Source: Cyanidium caldarium
Taxonomy: Eukaryota; Rhodophyta; Bangiophyceae; Cyanidiales; Cyanidiaceae
Assembly (NCBI GenBank): GCA_026184775.1
Contig: JANCYW010000009.1
Coordinates: 186,001-250,000, forward strand
Direction: 5' to 3'
DNA length: 64,000 bases
The notes beneath the pieces were generated by a model that worked only from the letters and a program-made list of their open reading frames with translations, made no database searches and was not told where the DNA came from. The position numbers and the translations under genes are program-made. How positions within the stretch are numbered: position 1 is the first letter of the stretch; every line of letters begins with the position of its first letter. This document shows positions 36,501 to 44,562 of this stretch, one piece after another.

Positions 36501-36711
36501 TCGCCGGTTGCCCCGGCGAGACCGTCGCCTCGGCCACACCGGTGGCCGGCGGCGGCACCTGGTCATCGAGCAGCGCCTCCAAGTCGGAAGCGTCCGCGTC
36601 GGATGGTGATGAGGAACGAACGCGCTTGGGCGGTCGTTTGCTCTGCTTGACGTTGAAAATGTCGAACAGGCCGTCAGGCAGCGAACCTGGATCGGCGTCG
36701 TGCTCGCCCAT
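33598..36711 (-). CDS. MTR4: MTR4-type exosome RNA helicase
   Basis: A 1037-residue Ski2-like DExH helicase. Visible motifs: HTSAGKTAVAEYA (Walker A), VIFDEVHYMRD (DEVH), FLSATIQNAEEFAEW (motif III), and QMSGRAGRRGIDDMG (motif VI). An arch-region insertion with a KOW-like segment follows, then the C-terminal DSHCT domain with CFVFDEKSKGE and the end GNTDLERHFEQCSTLLKRD. The MTR4-like rather than SKI2-like identity rests on the N-terminal GLFDIFN motif and the C-terminal sequence. It unwinds RNA for the nuclear exosome. The ATG at 36711 (MGEHDADPG) is used; frame upstream is non-ATG only. Confidence 0.95.
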   Translation of the reverse strand: MGEHDADPGSLPDGLFDIFNVKQSKRPPKRVRSSSPSDADASDLEALLDDQVPPPATGVAEATVSPGQPANGAALPPRKPLFSASLLPTNFPRTVEFRVTRTPGKAADGDDAGTSDAVSARVTFQTSCLHAVSVPGDWPAYDPSTVADWPPTNRPPAKQYKFELDAFQVEACKCLEIGESVLVAAHTSAGKTAVAEYAVAMSLREHQRVIYTSPIKALSNQKYRELQEEFGEVGLMTGDVTINPGASCLVMTTEILRSMLYRGSEVVREVAWVIFDEVHYMRDRERGVVWEESIILLPDSVRFVFLSATIQNAEEFAEWVAMLHCRPCHTIYTDKRPVPLRHYALPPGADSIMLLVDERGALREPNFAKLPASAVDTGRGAGRWHDARNARLATDTLIRLVQMAMERNLDPLIVFSFSRRECEAHALQAMKLDLLDDEEKALVGKVFDSAVAVLGEEDRKLPQIRSALEMLKCGIGIHHSGLLPLLKEVVEILFQEGLVKVLFATETFAMGLNMPAKTVIFTALRKFDGERFRPITSGEYIQMSGRAGRRGIDDMGVVILMLDDRVPRGDLRRMLTGQSDALRSTFHLEYNMLLNLHRSEHADPVYMISRSFAQFQLSNMHKQLWHEVTALEAEAETVALEVEERAVREYAEQQEVWRRNTDALVSRALSTQALERLVHPGRLVQLGGRKRWAVVAAVGWNGEQPGRSLLTVHALDGDGALITQPHRLATLQALSTLVIELPPARDAPQMREAVAQALHSIEAQHGAEVPELPWAQDIMPGDEAVREWAAQRDAARSALRALEAQHGAALRRAANAWSQRQQLQRQARQKRRIWTARTGLILQEQLNRMTRVLRRLHYLDDEDVITTKGRTCCEVHTADELVLSELIFEGVFSEWDASVTAALLTCFVFDEKSKGEVALVRPLRDAYAALRKTAYRAACVMHDAQLNVRVPDYVEHFVPDMMPVVYHWCRGTSFARLMTQTTIYEGSVIRCMRRLEELLHQLRMAAASIGNTDLERHFEQCSTLLKRDIVFAASLYL

Positions 36712-37628
36712 GGGTGACGCAGAGAGCAGAGGCGGGCGTGTCTTGTGGGAAATTGACAGGGAGAGTTGCTGTGAGCCGCCTCTCCCGACTTGTGTGTGTT
36801 TGTGTGTGTCCTCCCGTGGCTTCAAGTTTTGAAAGAAAGACTGGTGGACGCTCCCGTGCAGGTAGGGTTGACGCACAGAGGGCGGCGGCGGGATGACGTG
36901 GAGGTTCGGAACAGCCTTCGCGGAGGCCGCGTTCAAGGGCTCGGTCAAGGAAAACACTCGGCAGAGCTGGTTATGGAGAGGGCGCCTCTAGAACGAGTTC
37001 AAAGAGGCTTCCTCTGTGAGATAACAAGGAGTTGTACAAGTCAGTGGAGCGACAAGACGAGGTTGCGCAACCCAACACAGAAGCGTGTGCATGGAGGACG
37101 TTTTCCAGCTCTCCGATAGGAGGACGCAAAACTGGGGCGACTCCGCGGATCCGCCCCGCAGTCCGCGTTGGTTGTCGAGCAAAGCCTCCTCTGGGCATTC
37201 CAACCAATCTGCTGCAGCTACCCGTGTCCCGCGTATCATCCATTCCGGAGGTGATCTCCGGGCGTCGACGAGCCTCTCCTGTGCGTGCAACGGCACAGAG
37301 CATGCAGGTGCTCTCGAGCTTCTACCCGACACGCATTCGCTCCGAATCGTAGCGTCGCGATGCCGTCGCCGACTGCAAATTGTCACGCGCACCGCTTGCA
37401 TGTGCGTTTCGATCGTGACGTCGGGCGCGAACGTTTGCTGAAGTGAAGGTTTCTCCGGGCGGCTCGGCACCCGCGCTCCTCCTGTGCGTGCTCGCGCCCT
37501 GCAGGCATTTTCTGCTTCGAAGGCGTGCAGAAGCACCACTAGATCACCTCGTCGCTAACTGATAACAGCGGGACTCTCTCGACTGACTCTCCAACCCCGT
37601 CGGGGCGACGTAGACATCCCCGCTGTCG
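36712..37628. promoter_or_regulatory. Divergent intergenic region between MTR4 and the unknown zinc protein gene
   Basis: At about 917 bp this is one of the largest gaps in the window. Two start codons face away from each other, so it holds both promoters. A TG-rich dinucleotide run occurs at 36790-36809, near the MTR4 start. Reading frames on both strands (for example 36988-37539 minus) start at non-ATG codons and show no domain. Confidence 0.4.
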
Positions 37629-38615
37629 ATGGAAGGCGCCGACAGGCGTCTGGAGGCGATAGACTCGCGGTGGCCGCCGGAGCATGCGCCGCCGGGCGTG
37701 CCTCGGGCGCAAAGCGGTGCGCCTCGCAGGGGGTGGACGGCCGGCGCTTGGACGGGCGCCCCGGCGCGGCCGCTAGCTGGAGATTTGTCCGGTAGCGCGG
37801 ATCCCCTAACGAGAACACCTTACGGCACAATGCCACCGGTGGCGCCGCCGAATCGTCCGTGGCATCCGCCGTACTGCCTAGACCGGCTGGCGTCGTTGCC
37901 AACGATGACGTGGACGCAGCCCTGTCGTTGCGAATTCTGCGGAGTGCTGCACAACGGCGAGTTTGCCAGCGGCCGCTTTTGCAGCGTGCAGTGTTCTCGG
38001 CGTTGCGCGGCGTCGGCCAAGTGGAAGCAGTACCGCTTTCGCAAACGTGCGCTGAAACGGGAGAATGCGACGTTCTTTCCGCGGCCAATGCCGCCGTCCG
38101 GACCGCTGCCGTCGCGAAAACAGCGACGCATTGGCGCGTACCAGGAGGTGCCGTCAGCGGCAGACCGGGTGGATGCGACCTCCACGGCTGCTGCTGCTGC
38201 TGCTGTCGGTAGCGATCCTGAAGAGCGAGCTGGCGCGCATTCCCAAGTCACTGCACAAGACAGGTTTACCCGGGACCGCCGCGATGGGCACTCACGACTT
38301 GAGGCAATGCCGCCACCTCGCAAGCTGGAGCCTACCGCCCGCAAAGCGGCGGCGGCGGCGGCGCCGTCGCCACCACACGCGCATCGTGACACCTCCCGCC
38401 GCTCCTCCGCCTCCGCTGCCGCCTACGCCGAACCTACTGCGCTGCCCAGCTTTGCCAAGTTGCTCAGCTCGGTCGGCCTGCAGGACCTCTTTCGCGCGTT
38501 GAACGGGCCGGATGCGCAGGGGCGCCGTTCTCGTCCACTCCCGCCCATCTCCATGATCCTCAGCGCGTCGCAATCGCGCGACGCCAGCCAGGACGACTGG
38601 CGCGCCGAGCCGTGA
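37629..38615 (+). CDS. Unknown protein with a four-cysteine zinc-binding motif
   Basis: A 328-residue protein. Around residues 99-130 there is a compact motif CEFCGVLHNGEFASGRFCS followed by VQCSRRCA: Cys-x2-Cys, an acidic/Gly spacer, then GRFCS and two further cysteines. It resembles the G-x-GRFCS-x-xC zinc motif seen in diverse DNA- or RNA-associated proteins. A basic stretch (WKQYRFRKRALKRE) follows. The rest is disordered and rich in Pro, Ala, Arg, with a short conserved-looking helix near the end (LPSFAKLLSSVGLQDLFRAL). The family is not recognised; nuclear function is a guess. It converges on the AGC kinase gene with 100 bp between ends. Confidence 0.7.
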   Translation: MEGADRRLEAIDSRWPPEHAPPGVPRAQSGAPRRGWTAGAWTGAPARPLAGDLSGSADPLTRTPYGTMPPVAPPNRPWHPPYCLDRLASLPTMTWTQPCRCEFCGVLHNGEFASGRFCSVQCSRRCAASAKWKQYRFRKRALKRENATFFPRPMPPSGPLPSRKQRRIGAYQEVPSAADRVDATSTAAAAAAVGSDPEERAGAHSQVTAQDRFTRDRRDGHSRLEAMPPPRKLEPTARKAAAAAAPSPPHAHRDTSRRSSASAAAYAEPTALPSFAKLLSSVGLQDLFRALNGPDAQGRRSRPLPPISMILSASQSRDASQDDWRAEP

Positions 38616-38715
38616 CGCCAGCGCGGCGGACAAGTAACAGCCATGGTCCTCTCTGTCGGGCTATGCGCATACTTCGGTTCTGCGTGTAAATCCTGCAATC
38701 ATCCTCCGCACTCCT

Positions 38716-40209
38716 TTATCGACGATGGCCCGGCGTGTAGGTGAATCCCTCGAACGCCTTGGCGTGGGTAGTGTCCCACGCTAGCGCGTGCCCGTCAAGC
38801 GCATCCAGCGCCTCTGTCGTGTGCGCGTGCGGCATGCTGGTCACCGGCGCCGCCGTCGCGGCCACCGCCTCCCGCTCCTTGTGCGCTCGCTTCATCAACT
38901 TGGCGCGCACCTTCTCCTCCTCGGCGGCCATATCGAATGTGGGCGGCTCGCTGGTGAACATCGAATCGAAATTCTCCACCGAATCCGGCAGCGCGTCCCG
39001 CCGCAGCGGACGATACGGCGACGGCAATTGTCGTCGCAGCAACGCCGCCCAGTCCAAACCGCGAAAGAACGGGTGTCGTTTGATCTCAACGGCACCGCCC
39101 GGACCCGACCCCAGCCGCCGCAACGGGTCGCGCGTCAGCAGACCGGCGATCAGCGACTGCGCCTCTTGCGACATCCACTCCGGCAGCCGCAGGTCCGCCT
39201 TGAGCACCCGCTCCATCATCAAATTCACATTGTTGGAGTAGAACGGCGGCAGGCCGGTGATCAGCTCGGCCATCAGGGTGCCCATCGCCCACCAGTCAAT
39301 CGCAAACGAATGACCCTGGTTGGTGATCACCTCCGGCGCCAGATACTCCACGGTGCCCACGTAGGTCATCGCCTTTTGGTTGTCGCGCGCCAACAATTTG
39401 GACAGGCCAAAGTCGGCCAGCAGCACGTGTCCATCCCGATCCAACAACACATTCTCTGGCTTCAGGTCGCGGTAGATGATGTTGTGCGCGTGCAGGTGCT
39501 CCAGCGCCAAGGTGATCTCCGCCATGAAAATGCGCACCGTCGACTCCGGAAAGTGTCCCTCGCGTTTCAGGTGGAAAAATAGCTCGCCGCCCGCACAAAA
39601 GTCCAGCACCAAATACAGCAGCCCCTCGGTCTGAAAGGCGTACCGCAGCGCCACGATGTACGGGTGGCGCACATTCTCCAGGATCGACCGCTCGGCCATG
39701 GTGTGTTCCAGCTGGTTGCGCGCAATGATGGCCCGCTTGGACAGGATCTTCATGGCGAATATCTCACCCGTGTCCCGCTTGCGCACCAGCAGCACTTTGG
39801 CGAACGAGCCCTTGCCGATCGTCTTGACCGGGATAAAGTCGTCGCGTGTCACGCGCTGCGTGCCGAACAACATCGACGAGTTCGCCTGCCGCTGGGTGGC
39901 GCGCTCACTCAACCCGTACGCCGCCTCCGACAACGGGTAGCCGCTGTCTTCAGCAGCAGCAGCAGCACCTGTAGCGACGGCGTCCTGATTGGTGATGAAG
40001 ATGGGCGAGGGCGCTGCCGGCGTCGAGCGGCTGTACTGCGCCTCGTCGGTGCTCATGCGTTCCGCCTGCCGGCTGGGGTGACCTACGGTGACCACCTCCC
40101 GCCGCACGTTACGCAGCTTACTGCTCGCGCCGGGCACCCGTCGACTCCCGCTACCGTACCGCATCGAGTGTGACCCGCCGCTGCTACTCATCGACGGCTG
40201 GTTGCCCAT
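38716..40209 (-). CDS. AGC-family serine/threonine kinase with predicted N-myristoylation site
   Basis: A 497-residue protein. The kinase domain lies at about 124-385: GKGSFAKVLLVRKR, the Lys in FAMKILSK, the catalytic loop IIYRDLKPENVLL, ADFGLSK, and an activation segment TYVGTVEYLAPEV (the usual Pro of GTPE is Val). The C-tail includes ENFDSMFTSEPP and the hydrophobic motif FEGFTYTP. These are AGC hallmarks, closest to the Akt/S6K/SGK group, but there is no PH or C2 domain. Instead the N-terminus MGNQPSMSSS fits N-myristoylation (Gly2, Ser6), which would give membrane targeting. Regulation by a PDK1-like kinase and TORC2 is inferred from the conserved sites. Confidence 0.93.
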   Translation of the reverse strand: MGNQPSMSSSGGSHSMRYGSGSRRVPGASSKLRNVRREVVTVGHPSRQAERMSTDEAQYSRSTPAAPSPIFITNQDAVATGAAAAAEDSGYPLSEAAYGLSERATQRQANSSMLFGTQRVTRDDFIPVKTIGKGSFAKVLLVRKRDTGEIFAMKILSKRAIIARNQLEHTMAERSILENVRHPYIVALRYAFQTEGLLYLVLDFCAGGELFFHLKREGHFPESTVRIFMAEITLALEHLHAHNIIYRDLKPENVLLDRDGHVLLADFGLSKLLARDNQKAMTYVGTVEYLAPEVITNQGHSFAIDWWAMGTLMAELITGLPPFYSNNVNLMMERVLKADLRLPEWMSQEAQSLIAGLLTRDPLRRLGSGPGGAVEIKRHPFFRGLDWAALLRRQLPSPYRPLRRDALPDSVENFDSMFTSEPPTFDMAAEEEKVRAKLMKRAHKEREAVAATAAPVTSMPHAHTTEALDALDGHALAWDTTHAKAFEGFTYTPGHRR

Positions 40210-40549
40210 TCCCCGCCAAGCGACGCTCCCGCCCGCGCGCGTAACCGGCCCGAAACCCGATCAGTCTTCTCCCTAGGCGAAGAAACGGGATAGAGCCCTC
40301 GGGTGTTCTGTGCCCTGCGGTGATCCAAGCTAAGTGTCACTTGGAAAGTCCGCTGTTGATCACTCCGCACGACTCCTCTCTAGGGTACCGCACACGTTGC
40401 AGGACAAACTGTTGCTGGAGCGGAACCCGCAGCGGGATCCGCTTTGGCCCGCGCGCGCGTGACTTCCGCGCCGAGGTCGGTTGTCACAGGGGGAACACGT
40501 TGCCGCGTCGTGCACACGCAACGAGAAAAGTATTCTACGGAGTGGCGGT
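40210..40549. promoter_or_regulatory. Divergent intergenic region between the AGC kinase and UTP23 genes
   Basis: About 340 bp between two opposed start codons; promoters and 5' UTRs of both genes are expected. No motif was recognised. Confidence 0.4.
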
Positions 40550-41440
40550 ATGCGACAGAAGCGGCACAAGAAGAATCGAAAGTGTCTACAGTTTTATCGG
40601 ACGCACTTTGGGTACCGAGAACCGTACCGGGTGGTGGTGGACGGCACGTTGTTGCGGGCGGTGGTGGACGGGCCGCGGCCGCTGGATGTGCTGCTGCGGG
40701 ATGTGTTGGACGCCGAGCGCGTGACGCCAGTGGTGACGCGATGTATCATGTTGGAGCTGTCGCGGATGATACGCGAGCGAGATCGATTGGAGCAGGGGCG
40801 CAGTGACGAGTTGCGTCGGGCGAGTCGGGTGGCGCGCGCGTTGCGACTCGAACGCTGTGGGCACGAGGTGGGCGAATGGGAGAAATCGGAATGGAGTGGT
40901 GCCCGCTGTGTGATGGATCTGGTGGAGAGGCGACGAGAGCAGTTGAAACAACCGGCGGAAGTGCGCACGTTGGCGCCGTTGGTGGTGGCCAGTGTGGACT
41001 CGGCGCTGCAGGATCAGCTGCGGGCGCTGCCGGGCGTTCTGCTAGTGCGGTTGATCACCGGCCACGGTCGATTTTATCTGGAGATCGAGGAGCCGCCATC
41101 GGTTTGTCGGGATGCAGTACAACGTCAGGCTTATCGACAGCGTCGCGCGCCGCTGTCCGAGTTGGAGGCAGCCGCCGAGGCGGCCGCCGAGCAGCGGCAG
41201 CGACGACGAGCCGGTGCTCCCGTCGATTTCGCGACGATGCGCTCCGCGGCCGACGATATCGCACCTGCCGCACGTTCACGGGAGCGAGCGCGGTGTTCGC
41301 GGGCCACTGCTGCCACCACTACCAAGCTGTGGATGGATGTGCGCACCGACGCGATGCGCTCGCAGAAACGGCGCCGCGCCAAAGGGCCCAATCCGCTCTC
41401 CGTGAAAAAGAAGAAGAAGCAACACGGCGAACCCGCCTGA
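40550..41440 (+). CDS. UTP23: rRNA-processing protein UTP23-like (degenerate PIN domain)
   Basis: A 296-residue protein starting MRQKRHKKNRKCLQFYRTHF, then GYREPYRVVVDGT, which is the conserved Utp23/Fcf1 start. A PIN-like fold follows, with cysteines and histidine in TRCIMLEL, LERCGHEVG and ARCVMDL that match the CCHC zinc site of Utp23. A basic tail (SQKRRRAKGPNPLSVKKKKK) fits a nucleolar protein. Utp23 is a small-subunit processome factor that binds snR30/U17 and 18S rRNA precursors. The Fcf1 alternative is less likely because of the zinc ligands. The ATG at 40550 is the conserved start. Confidence 0.9.
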   Translation: MRQKRHKKNRKCLQFYRTHFGYREPYRVVVDGTLLRAVVDGPRPLDVLLRDVLDAERVTPVVTRCIMLELSRMIRERDRLEQGRSDELRRASRVARALRLERCGHEVGEWEKSEWSGARCVMDLVERRREQLKQPAEVRTLAPLVVASVDSALQDQLRALPGVLLVRLITGHGRFYLEIEEPPSVCRDAVQRQAYRQRRAPLSELEAAAEAAAEQRQRRRAGAPVDFATMRSAADDIAPAARSRERARCSRATAATTTKLWMDVRTDAMRSQKRRRAKGPNPLSVKKKKKQHGEPA

Positions 41441-41516
41441 CTCCGTTTCGGACGGTGTTGTACCGCCCTCGGGCGCTTGCGCACCCACCGCAACGCACAC
41501 CTGGACGAACGGCGAT

Positions 41517-42584
41517 TCAGAAAATCTTCAATTGCTCGAACAGGCCCGAGTCGTGTTCGTAAAGGTTGCGCTCCAAGTAGAGAATCTGGTACTGCGCACG
41601 AGTGAGTTCATCCAGTCGGTATCGCAAACGCGACAGGACACTCGCAGCGTTGAAGGCATGCGGTTGCAGCGCTTGCGACGGATCCACCACCAACAGCTCC
41701 ACAGGGGCATCGTATGACCCGCGCATCACGCCGACAATGGTGCGCGAGTGGCCGTCATGCTGCAGAAAGAGCGGCGGCACCAGACGCGTGCCCGTTACAT
41801 CGCCCACAGCGTCCGCCGCCAGCGCGTCCACGCACAGACATTCCTCGCCGCGGCACCGCAGACAGCCGACGCCGCCGCGGCACCAGTGCGTGTAGTAACT
41901 CCACACCCACTCAAACAGCTCCGGATGCAACGCTTCACCATCGCCACAACGACCGTTCTGCGACTGGTCGAACAGTACCACTTGCGCCCGCAGGCGATAC
42001 GACCGCAGCAGTGCGGTTACATCCGCCGCCCCGATCCAGATGCGCCGCCCGACCAGTCGCCCACCGAAATGTTCAGCGCCGACAGGATCGAAACCATTCT
42101 CCCACGCCCATTCCAACTGCTGCTGCAACGTCTCAATCGACGGCACCGCCTTGGCGCCGAAAAACACCGCCGAGCGGGTGATGCGGGGTGCATCCCACGC
42201 CGACATCAGCGCCGAGCCCAGCATCTGCAGATTGCGGTATCCGCAGTCCCACCCGGCGCCGGATCGATCGGTGAAGTAGAAATCCATATCCGAACTCAGA
42301 TGTGCTTGCCGCTCACCGGGGAACGCCTCGGGCCCGGAATTATCCTCCGCGGCGGGGGTCGGGATGGTCGATCGGGCGCCGCGTCGCGGCGTGCCGCAGT
42401 GGCCTGACCAGCCATTCGCTCCAGTGCCACTTGTTGGACTGGACTCACTACTCCCGCTGGTGCCATACCCTGCGCGCACCAGCACTTGCCGCAACAACCG
42501 CGTGCCGTTCAGCACCGCCGGCGCCTCCGCGCTCGCATGCTGCATACTGCGACCACCTCGCCAACCGTTACCGGCGGGAGACAT
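41517..42584 (-). CDS. C78-family cysteine peptidase (UFSP/ZUP1-like)
   Basis: A 355-residue protein. From residue 98 it matches peptidase family C78: the catalytic Cys in GAGWDCGYRNLQML, the His in LQHDGHSRTIVGV, and the following Asp in LVVDPSQ. The family includes UFM1-specific proteases UFSP1/2 and the K63-ubiquitin deubiquitinase ZUP1. The surrounding sequence (GWxCGYRNxQML and GHSRTIVG) is nearer to ZUP1. No ubiquitin-binding zinc fingers are visible in the first 95 residues. The two C78 activities cannot be separated by eye. The ATG at 42584 follows directly after an upstream GTG of the frame. It converges on UTP23 with 76 bp between ends. Confidence 0.85.
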   Translation of the reverse strand: MSPAGNGWRGGRSMQHASAEAPAVLNGTRLLRQVLVRAGYGTSGSSESSPTSGTGANGWSGHCGTPRRGARSTIPTPAAEDNSGPEAFPGERQAHLSSDMDFYFTDRSGAGWDCGYRNLQMLGSALMSAWDAPRITRSAVFFGAKAVPSIETLQQQLEWAWENGFDPVGAEHFGGRLVGRRIWIGAADVTALLRSYRLRAQVVLFDQSQNGRCGDGEALHPELFEWVWSYYTHWCRGGVGCLRCRGEECLCVDALAADAVGDVTGTRLVPPLFLQHDGHSRTIVGVMRGSYDAPVELLVVDPSQALQPHAFNAASVLSRLRYRLDELTRAQYQILYLERNLYEHDSGLFEQLKIF

Positions 42585-42871
42585 CACGGTGTCACGCTAC
42601 GGCATGCTCAGCGACGCTCTCACGAGCAGCGATGGAAGCGCGTCTCGTCCGATCAACTTGAAGCGTTGCGCGTGGTAATGTGGGCAAACAGGCGAGTCGG
42701 GTCAAGCAAGCAACCTGTCGGGGCGATGAGACATCGCACGCTCGCTCGCGTCCGACACGCGCGCTGAGAATCGAGTCGCAGCCCGTCACGAGCGGTGGGC
42801 GGAGTTTTGTCACGGGGAGGAGGACGGTGTCGGAGGGACCGACTGACAACGGAGGCGGAGCACTGAGGGGC

Positions 42872-43354
42872 ATGGAAAGCGGACGAGAGCCAGATAACGT
42901 GAGGGAGGAGATCCACGTGGAAACGAATGAGGGTGCATCGTCATCTGCTACCAGCGGTGATGCCGTCGAGCGGTTGGTGTCGTATCTGTGGGGTGGCGAG
43001 CGGGAGCACAGCGCGAGCAAGGTCCATGGGCCCCATCGGCGTCGGGAAAGCGAGGCTGCATCGCGGGATACGACACCCGGGGCGAATGCTCAATCGGAAC
43101 GATATTCAAATTCGATGGTGGAAGAACAATATACGAACCGAAGCGACGCTCACCCGCCCTCCCTCCGATGTGATTGTTGGGGAGTGGAGCACGGCGCGTG
43201 GAGCAATTGTTTATGTTGTGGACGGGTCGTCTGCAACGCTGAACGTAGCACCGGCTCGGACGCCGCCGCTTGCCCGTTTTGCGGCACGCGTTGGGATGCG
43301 TCTGCTGCCGAGGCGGCCGCCCGCGCGGTCACCCTGTATACGCCCTCCTCATGA
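42872..43354 (+). CDS. Small ASC-1/TRIP4-type zinc-finger protein (RQT4-like)
   Basis: A 160-residue protein whose last 60 residues carry the C2HC5 zinc finger of activating signal cointegrator 1: CDCWGVEHGAWSNCLCCGRV, then VCNAE and CPFCGTRW. In animals TRIP4 has this finger plus an ASCH domain; yeast Rqt4 carries the finger in the ribosome-quality-control trigger complex. Here the ASCH domain is absent, so this is a minimal version. A role in rescuing collided ribosomes is inferred. The first 95 residues are disordered. The frame is open upstream through non-ATG codons to 42680, but 42872 is the first ATG. The stop lies 25 bp from the end of gatC. Confidence 0.82.
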   Translation: MESGREPDNVREEIHVETNEGASSSATSGDAVERLVSYLWGGEREHSASKVHGPHRRRESEAASRDTTPGANAQSERYSNSMVEEQYTNRSDAHPPSLRCDCWGVEHGAWSNCLCCGRVVCNAERSTGSDAAACPFCGTRWDASAAEAAARAVTLYTPSS

Positions 43355-43379
43355 GCCCGGCCGCCTCGGCACCTCCGCC

Positions 43380-43865
43380 TCATGCATCGCTGGTGATCTT
43401 GGGTATGCGCAGCATATCTCCCTCCTTGTCCGGGAACGCGTCCAGCAGCGCATCCGGCTCGGCAAAGCTGCGCGGCGCATCCTCGCGCAACACACTGTGC
43501 AACGGGGTGGTGAAGGTGACGGTCACGTCAGCACCGCCAAACTCTTCATCGGCTGCCGCCAGCGCCTCCTCCGGCACGCTGTTGATGGTGTCCATAAAGT
43601 GGAGCATTTCTCGAAACGCCGGCACCAGCTCGTCCAGCTCGCGGTCGGTGTACGATAAATTGGCCAACCGTGCCGTGTACGCCACCGTCTCCCGCGACAC
43701 CTCAGCATTCGACGAGCGACTCTCCTGTCGCATCTGCAGCCACCGCCGCGGACGTGACGCGCTTCGGGCGAGCGTTGTAGTCTTGGGAGAGGAGGATGCT
43801 CTGGGCGTCGGAACACGAGCCGCGGACCACAGCGGCCGCCGCAACACTCCCAAGATAAACGCCAT
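43380..43865 (-). CDS. GATC: Organellar Glu-tRNA(Gln) amidotransferase subunit C
   Basis: A 161-residue protein. The C-terminal 105 residues are GatC: VSRETVAYTARLANLSYTDR, then LVPAFREMLHFMDTINSV and the LREDAP segment. GatC stabilises GatA/GatB in the amidotransferase that converts misacylated Glu-tRNA(Gln) to Gln-tRNA(Gln) in plastids and mitochondria. The first 50 residues (LRRPLWSAARVPTPRASS) look like a targeting peptide. Size and ending agree with the family. Confidence 0.93.
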   Translation of the reverse strand: MAFILGVLRRPLWSAARVPTPRASSSPKTTTLARSASRPRRWLQMRQESRSSNAEVSRETVAYTARLANLSYTDRELDELVPAFREMLHFMDTINSVPEEALAAADEEFGGADVTVTFTTPLHSVLREDAPRSFAEPDALLDAFPDKEGDMLRIPKITSDA

Positions 43866-44147
43866 AACTCAGCGCGGCTCTCGGACTTGCTGGCTGGCAA
43901 AAGAGGGTATCGTTAGCGTCCACGCCAGCCTTCACGCCGTGCCCACCGGGCACTCGTCTACGACTCGTGTGCAACGCGAGCGCGTACACCGACAAGACAT
44001 CGACGCCGACGCGCCCGCTGCGGTTCGCCGGTTTCGCCCGAGCCACTCGCACAGCTCGCCGGGAGGACGCGGCTCGTGATGCTTTTTGCGAGATGATTCA
44101 CGTGTCGCACACCGATATATGACATCTCATCTAGGCACGCCCTCTTC

Positions 44148-44537
44148 ATGACCCAAGAGCCAAGTGTTAGAGCATCAGCGGGCTGCGCGGTCCCTCGGAC
44201 ACCGATCGACGGCGCGTCCGATCGGCCACCCCCGACGGTGCACATAGAGCAGAGTGCTGACGCGTGCCAGGTCACTTTAACCCTGGAAAACGAAGGACAC
44301 ACCCTGGGCAACGTGTTGCGGTACATGATAGCGCGTGATCCGCGCGTGGAGCACGCCGGCTACAGCGTGCCGCACCCGTCGGAGAACCGCGTCAAGGTCA
44401 ACGTGATCACGCGGCCGGGCACGCGGGCACTCGATGTGGTGCAGAGCGCCCTGGCCAATGTCGCATTGCTGTGCGATGAACTGAGCGGGCGATACGAGGC
44501 CGCCGCGTCGGGAGGAACTTCTTCGACTTGTCCCTGA
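44148..44537 (+). CDS. RPC19: RNA polymerase I/III subunit AC19 (RPC19/RPAC2)
   Basis: A 129-residue protein of the bacterial-alpha-like family (RPB11/RPC19). The alpha motif CQVTLTLENEGHTLGNVLRY is followed by EHAGYSVPHPSENRVKVNV. The GYSxPHPSE form is typical of AC19 rather than RPB11. It forms the heterodimer with AC40 that nucleates Pol I and Pol III assembly. The ATG at 44148 gives a normal length. The gene ends 25 bp from the end of the SAL1-like gene. Confidence 0.93.
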   Translation: MTQEPSVRASAGCAVPRTPIDGASDRPPPTVHIEQSADACQVTLTLENEGHTLGNVLRYMIARDPRVEHAGYSVPHPSENRVKVNVITRPGTRALDVVQSALANVALLCDELSGRYEAAASGGTSSTCP

Positions 44538-44562
44538 CGCCCGTATGCATTCCGCACGACGA

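Noticed and set aside
36988-37539. 183-codon minus-strand frame in the MTR4 upstream region
   Set aside because: It begins at a GTG, has no ATG at a useful position and no recognisable domain.
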